Source of the DNA: Onthophagus taurus
Lineage: Eukaryota > Arthropoda > Insecta > Coleoptera > Scarabaeidae
Reading direction: 5' to 3'
NCBI RefSeq assembly: GCF_036711975.1
Contig: NC_091976.1
Location: forward strand, 26,164,001-26,228,000
DNA length: 64,000 nucleotides
Below are positions 59,718-64,000 of this stretch, piece by piece. Below the pieces are notes generated by a model. That model ran no database searches and was not told the origin of the DNA. It saw nothing but the letters and a program-made list of their open reading frames with translations. A program made the position numbers and the translations under genes. Numbering within the stretch: the first letter of the stretch is position 1; each line of letters begins with the position of its first letter.

Positions 59718-62700
59718 ATGGATATTTCACCGAAAAAAGACGAAGGTGTTCTTAAAGATATCTTAACCCCTGGTGAAGGCGATGAAACACCACCGCCAGG
59801 ATGTAAAGTACGCGTACATTACACTGGGACATTATTGGATGGAACTCAATTTGATTCAAGCCGGGATCGAAATCAACCGTTTGAGTTCGATTTAGGAACA
59901 GGTGAATTTATTGTCTTATATTAACCCCTTCCCTACCAGAATTAAATTTTATAAAACGTCATTTATCATCCAGCGGTACTTTTAAGTCCCACTAAATTCT
60001 AATAATCACGTTAGCTTTGATTAGCTGAACGTATCTATATTTTGCGAGACTTTTAAATACCGCTGGTAGACAAAGGGTTAATATACATAAACGTTATTTT
60101 ATGATTCGTGTAAAAATTTTTGAAGAAAATACTTTTAAACTGGTTTTTATTTTATATAGAATTTAAGTCAAACTTGTTTCGGCCCTTGGCCATCTTCAAA
60201 GATTCTACAAATAGATTAACATCTCTCATCTTATCCATTTTACGAACAAGTTTCTTAATATTTCTTTTTGTTTTCTTAAAAAAGATCACATATTAAAGTC
60301 GAAATCAGATTATTAGTTACTAATTTACAAAATTAAAGTTTAAAAAGTTGTAAAATGAAATTAAGGACGAAGTATTACAAGTTTACAGGTTAAAATTAAG
60401 AACGCTCTTTTTTAACAAAAGAAATATTATGAAACTAGGGAAAAATTCATTGTGGCTTAAAAATCGACGTTTTTTTTTAATCAATAAGAAATGACCCAAA
60501 AAAGACGTTAAAAATAAAAAGAAAGTGCAGAAAAATAACTAACTTAAGTAATAACTAACTTCAGGTTTAAAATGTCAACCTCAATTTTGACATATTTGTA
60601 ATCTTCATTAAAAATCCTTTAAAATGAGTACAAACACGACATATTTATCTTCAATATTAATGAAGTTATGGTCAACTTCCGGTTAGGAATGTCACCGGCA
60701 ATTTTGACATATTTATAATCGTAAAAAATCCTTTAAAATGAGTCCAAACATGATACGTTTAATTCCAATATTACTGGAGATATAAGCAACTTCCGGTTTG
60801 AAATGTCAATGTCATTTTGACATATTCTTAATTTTTATAAAATGTCTTAATATTTGTCACAAAAACAAAAATATAATAAAAAAAAATCAAAAATTAAGGT
60901 TGGTATTATATTTTTCGGGTCGTGTTTGGACTCGATTTAAGGGATTTTTAGTTCCCCACCCGATTATGAATAAAAAAGGATCCTATCCTTCTTTATTTCT
61001 GGATCTAAAAATACCCGGTGAATTTAATTTCGGTAAAATCGAATCATTTTTCTTAAATCATCTTCCATTTTGTTTTTATTACTATCGAACTTGATTAATC
61101 CAACATCGTATTCGTAATCTACATTAAATTCCCTTTAAAATGAGCCGAAACTCGGTCGAGTTATCTTAGAAAACAACATACACCACCAAGTTCCGGTTGT
61201 CACTTTTTTGAGGTTATGTTAAAATTAAATGTTGGATATCTCGGGTGTTTTTTAAGATAATTGGGTCGTGTTTGGACTCGATTTAAGGGATTTTTAGTTC
61301 CCCACCCGATTATGAATAAAAAAAAAGAACCTAACCTCACTTTGTAAACGTCAAATTGATATTTTTCGCCATTTTGATTAATAATTTTAATTAAATAATA
61401 ATAAAATTTTTTATTTCTGGATCTAAAAATACCCGGCGAATTTAATTTCGTTGAAATCGAATCATTTTTCTTAAATCATCTTCCATTTTGTTTTTATTAC
61501 TATCGAATTTGATTAATCTAACGTCGTATTCGTAATCTACATTAAATTCCCTTTAAAATGAGCCGAAACTCGGTCGAGTTGTCTTAAAAAACAACATACA
61601 CCACCAACTTCCGGCTGTCACTTTTTTGAGGTTATGTTAAAATTAAATGTTGGTTATCTCGAGTGTTTTTTAAGATAATTGGGTCGTGTTTGGACTCGAT
61701 TTAAGGGATTTTTAGTTCCCCACCCGATTATGAATAAGAAAAGAACCTAACCTCACTTTGTAAACGTCAAATTGATATTTTTCGCCATTTTGATTAATAA
61801 TTTTAATTAAATAATAATAAAATTCTTTATTTCTGGATCTAAAAATACCCGGCGAATTTAATTTCGTTAAAATCAAATCATTTTTCTTAAATCATCTTCC
61901 ATTTTGTTTTTATTACTATCGAATTCGATTAATCCAAGATCGTATTCGTAATCTCAATTAAATTCCCTTTAAAATGAGCCGAAACTCGGTCGAGTTATCT
62001 TAAAAAACAACATACACCACCAACTTCCGGTTGTCACTTTTTTGAGGTTATGTTAAAATTAAATGTTGGATATCTCGGGTGTTTTTTAAGATAATTGGGT
62101 CGTGTTTGGACTCGATTTAAGGGATTTTTAGTTCCCCACCCGATTATGAATAAAAAAAGAACCTAACCTCACTTTGTAAACGTCAAATTGATATTTTTCG
62201 CCATTTTGATTAATAATTTTAATTAAATAATAATAAAATTCTTTATTTCTGGATCTAAAAATACCCGGCGAATTTAATTTCGTTGAAATCGAATCATTTT
62301 TCTTAAATCATCTTCCATTTTGTTTTTATTACTATCGAATTTGATTAATCTAACGTCGTATTCGTAATCTACATTAAATTCCCTTTAAAATGAGCCGAAA
62401 CTCGGTCGAGTTATCTTAAAAAACAACATACACCACCAACTTCCGGTTGTCACTTTTTTGAGGTTATGTCAAAATTAAATGTGGGATATCTCGGGTGTTT
62501 TTTAAGATAATTGGGTCGTGTTTGGACTCGATTTAAGGGATTTTTAGTTCCCCACCCGATTATGAATAAAAAAAGAACCTAACCTCACTTTGTAAACGTC
62601 AAATTGATATTTTTCGCCATTTTGATTAATAATTTTAATTAAATAATAATAAAATTCTTTATTTCTGGATCTAAAAATACCCGGCGAATTTAATTTCGTT

Positions 62701-64000
62701 GAAATCGAATCATTTTTCTTAAATCATCTTCCATTTTGTTTTTATTACTATCGAATTTGATTAATCTAACGTCGTATTCGTAATCTACATTAAATTCCCT
62801 TTAAAATGAGCCGAAACTCGGTCGAGTTATCTTAAAAAACAACATACACCACCAACTTCCGGTTGTCACTTTTTTGAGGTTATGTCAAAATTAAATGTGG
62901 GATATCTCGGGTGTTTTTTAAGATAATTGGGTCGTGTTTGGACTCAAATTAAAGGATTTTTAATTCCCCACCCGATTATGGATAAAAAAAGAACCTAACC
63001 TCACTTTGTAAACGTCAAATTGATATTTTTCGCCATTTTGATTAATAATTTTAATTAAATAATAAAATTCTTTATTTCTGTATCTAAAAATAACCCGGCG
63101 AATTTAATTTCGTTGAAATCGAATCATTTTTCTTAAATCATCTTCCATTTTGCTTTTATTACTATCGAATTTGATTAATCCAACATCGTATTCGTAATCT
63201 ACATTAAATTCCCTTTGAAATGAGCCGAAACTCGGTCGAGTTATCTTAGAAAACAACATACACCACCAACTTCCGGTTGTCACTTTTTTGAGGTTATGTT
63301 AAAATTAAATGTTGGATATCTCGGGTGTTTTTTAAGATAATTGGATCGTGTTTGGACTCAAATTAAAGGATTTTTAATTTCCAACGTGATTATGCCCAAA
63401 AATAAAAGTTAACCTCACTTTGTAAACGTCAAATTAATTTTATTCGTTATTATCCGCCGTTTTAACGCAACGTTTTGTTTTTGTTTGTATTTATTAACTT
63501 ATTTTTTTAGTAAATGTCAAATTATTTATTGCCAACCATAAATTGGGTAACCTTATAACCAATATTCAACGGAACTTGGTGCATTGCAATACCAATACTG
63601 TGATTTTGGTTGCATACTTGCAATGATGACGTCATGTCGAAACTTTAAAGTGATTTTTCGGTAAATTTTACACTTTTCCGCACGTTTTTTTATTTGTAAC
63701 GACTAACTTGAGTGTTTTCGCATCGATTAAAAAAAAATGTCGATTTTTAAGATGATTCTTAAACATACATTTTTATTTAAGGAAGCGTAATAAAAGCATG
63801 GGATATTGGAGTAGCTACAATGAAAAAAGGAGAAAGAGCAATGTTAACATGCGCCCCACAATACGCGTACGGCGAAGCGGGAAGTCCGCCGAACATTCCA
63901 CCAAATTCCACTTTAAAATTTGACGTGGAAGTACTCAGTTGGAAAGGCGAAGATCTCAGTAAAAATAAAGACGGTGGAATTGAGCGTTTTCTAATCACGG
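59718..64000 (+). CDS. FKBP59: FKBP59 (FKBP52/FKBP4-like immunophilin), 5' part, truncated by window end
   Basis: Peptidyl-prolyl isomerase and Hsp90 co-chaperone. Exon 1 59718-59901 starts [20 protein letters not shown] and carries [20 protein letters not shown] and the first part of the FKBP domain. Exon 2 starts at 63782 ([20 protein letters not shown], then [20 protein letters not shown]) and runs to the window end with WKGEDLS then KDGGIERF, the linker into the second FKBP domain. The rest, including the TPR domain, lies outside. Active-site residues of the first domain (Tyr in HYTG, the WD of IKAWD, Tyr in YAYG) are present. Intron 1 (59902-63781) is 3.9 kb and mostly tandem repeat. Confidence 0.92.
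60546..60850. repeat. 115-bp diverged tandem repeat
   Basis: Three diverged units anchored at 60558, 60673 and 60789 (for example CAACTTCCGGTTAGGAATGT). Each has TTTTGACATAT and CCTTTAAAATGAG. The same two landmark phrases (CAACTTCCGG, CCTTTAAAATGAG) recur in the 416-bp units that follow. Confidence 0.75.
60917..63430. repeat. 416-bp tandem array in FKBP59 intron 1
   Basis: Units begin GGGTCGTGTTTGGACTCGAT at 60917, 61263, 61681, 62097, 62513 and 62929, with a variant start at 63343. Spacing is 416 to 418 bp, except the first unit, which lacks about 70 bp. Units are highly alike, with the outer ones most diverged. Each contains AACCTAACCTCACTTTGTAA (missing in the first) and CGAAACTCGGTCGAGTT. 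No coding capacity. Confidence 0.95.

Noticed and set aside
59503-59766. 87-codon frame overlapping the FKBP59 start
   Set aside because: Out of frame with the conserved FKBP59 N-terminus and without family resemblance.
60798-61094. 98-codon frame in the tandem array
   Set aside because: Repeat-derived; later units do not keep it open.
60917-63430. CRISPR-like array
   Set aside because: Units are 416 bp and contiguous without spacers, in a eukaryotic intron; it is a tandem satellite-type repeat.
1-64000. tRNA, rRNA or other structured RNA genes
   Set aside because: Looked for A/B-box type tRNA signals and rRNA-like text on both strands and saw none I could support.

Overview
This is eukaryotic, almost certainly insect, nuclear DNA. 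It is AT-rich, has many short introns (about 50 to 90 bp) with GT-AG borders, and carries animal orthologues: an intraflagellar-transport dynein, CEP164, golgin-84, RpS19, DDX49, mRpL53 and FKBP59. The transposon load (pogo/Tigger, hAT, Penelope-like, Ty3-like and LINE relics, TA-flanked MITEs, long palindromes) fits an arthropod. A beetle is my guess from texture only; no single feature proves it. Gene models were built by hand from splice signals, reading-frame continuity and remembered family sequences, and every complete multi-exon model below closes in frame.

Layout: (1) 94-359, 3' end of an unidentified membrane protein (-). (2) 1000-6764 RTEL1 (-, 7 exons, 879 aa) with a decayed Ty3-like element in intron 2. 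(3) 7806-9552 MEIOB (+, 7 exons, 470 aa), head to head with RTEL1. (4) 9638-30833 DYNC2H1 (-, 40 exons, 4175 aa), which contains on the opposite strand golgin-84 (17052-18188) and a small TACC-domain gene (20059-20830). (5) 32364-39082 CEP164 (+, 7 exons, 1074 aa), head to head with DYNC2H1; a perfect RFX X-box lies 37 bp from the DYNC2H1 start codon. (6) 39083-45225, a repeat desert with palindromes, a Tigger-like transposase relic and a 121-bp tandem array. (7) 45226-45770 RpS19 (-) and 46267-47788 DDX49 (-). (8) 48531-55486, a C2H2 zinc-finger gene (+) with a 4.8-kb intron full of transposon relics. (9) 58339-59088 mRpL53 (-) followed after 2 nt by a small membrane ORF, a possible dicistronic unit. 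(10) 59718-64000, 5' part of FKBP59 (+, cut by the window end), whose first intron holds a 416-bp tandem array.

How they work together: two divergent pairs make functional sense. RTEL1/MEIOB both act in homologous and meiotic recombination. DYNC2H1/CEP164 both act in cilium assembly. The most unusual non-genic material is a family of near-perfect palindromes (arms about 45 to 55 bp) found repeatedly in introns, with the central loop in both orientations. Also notable are two places where the 3' end of a gene has been copied on both sides of a repeat-filled block.
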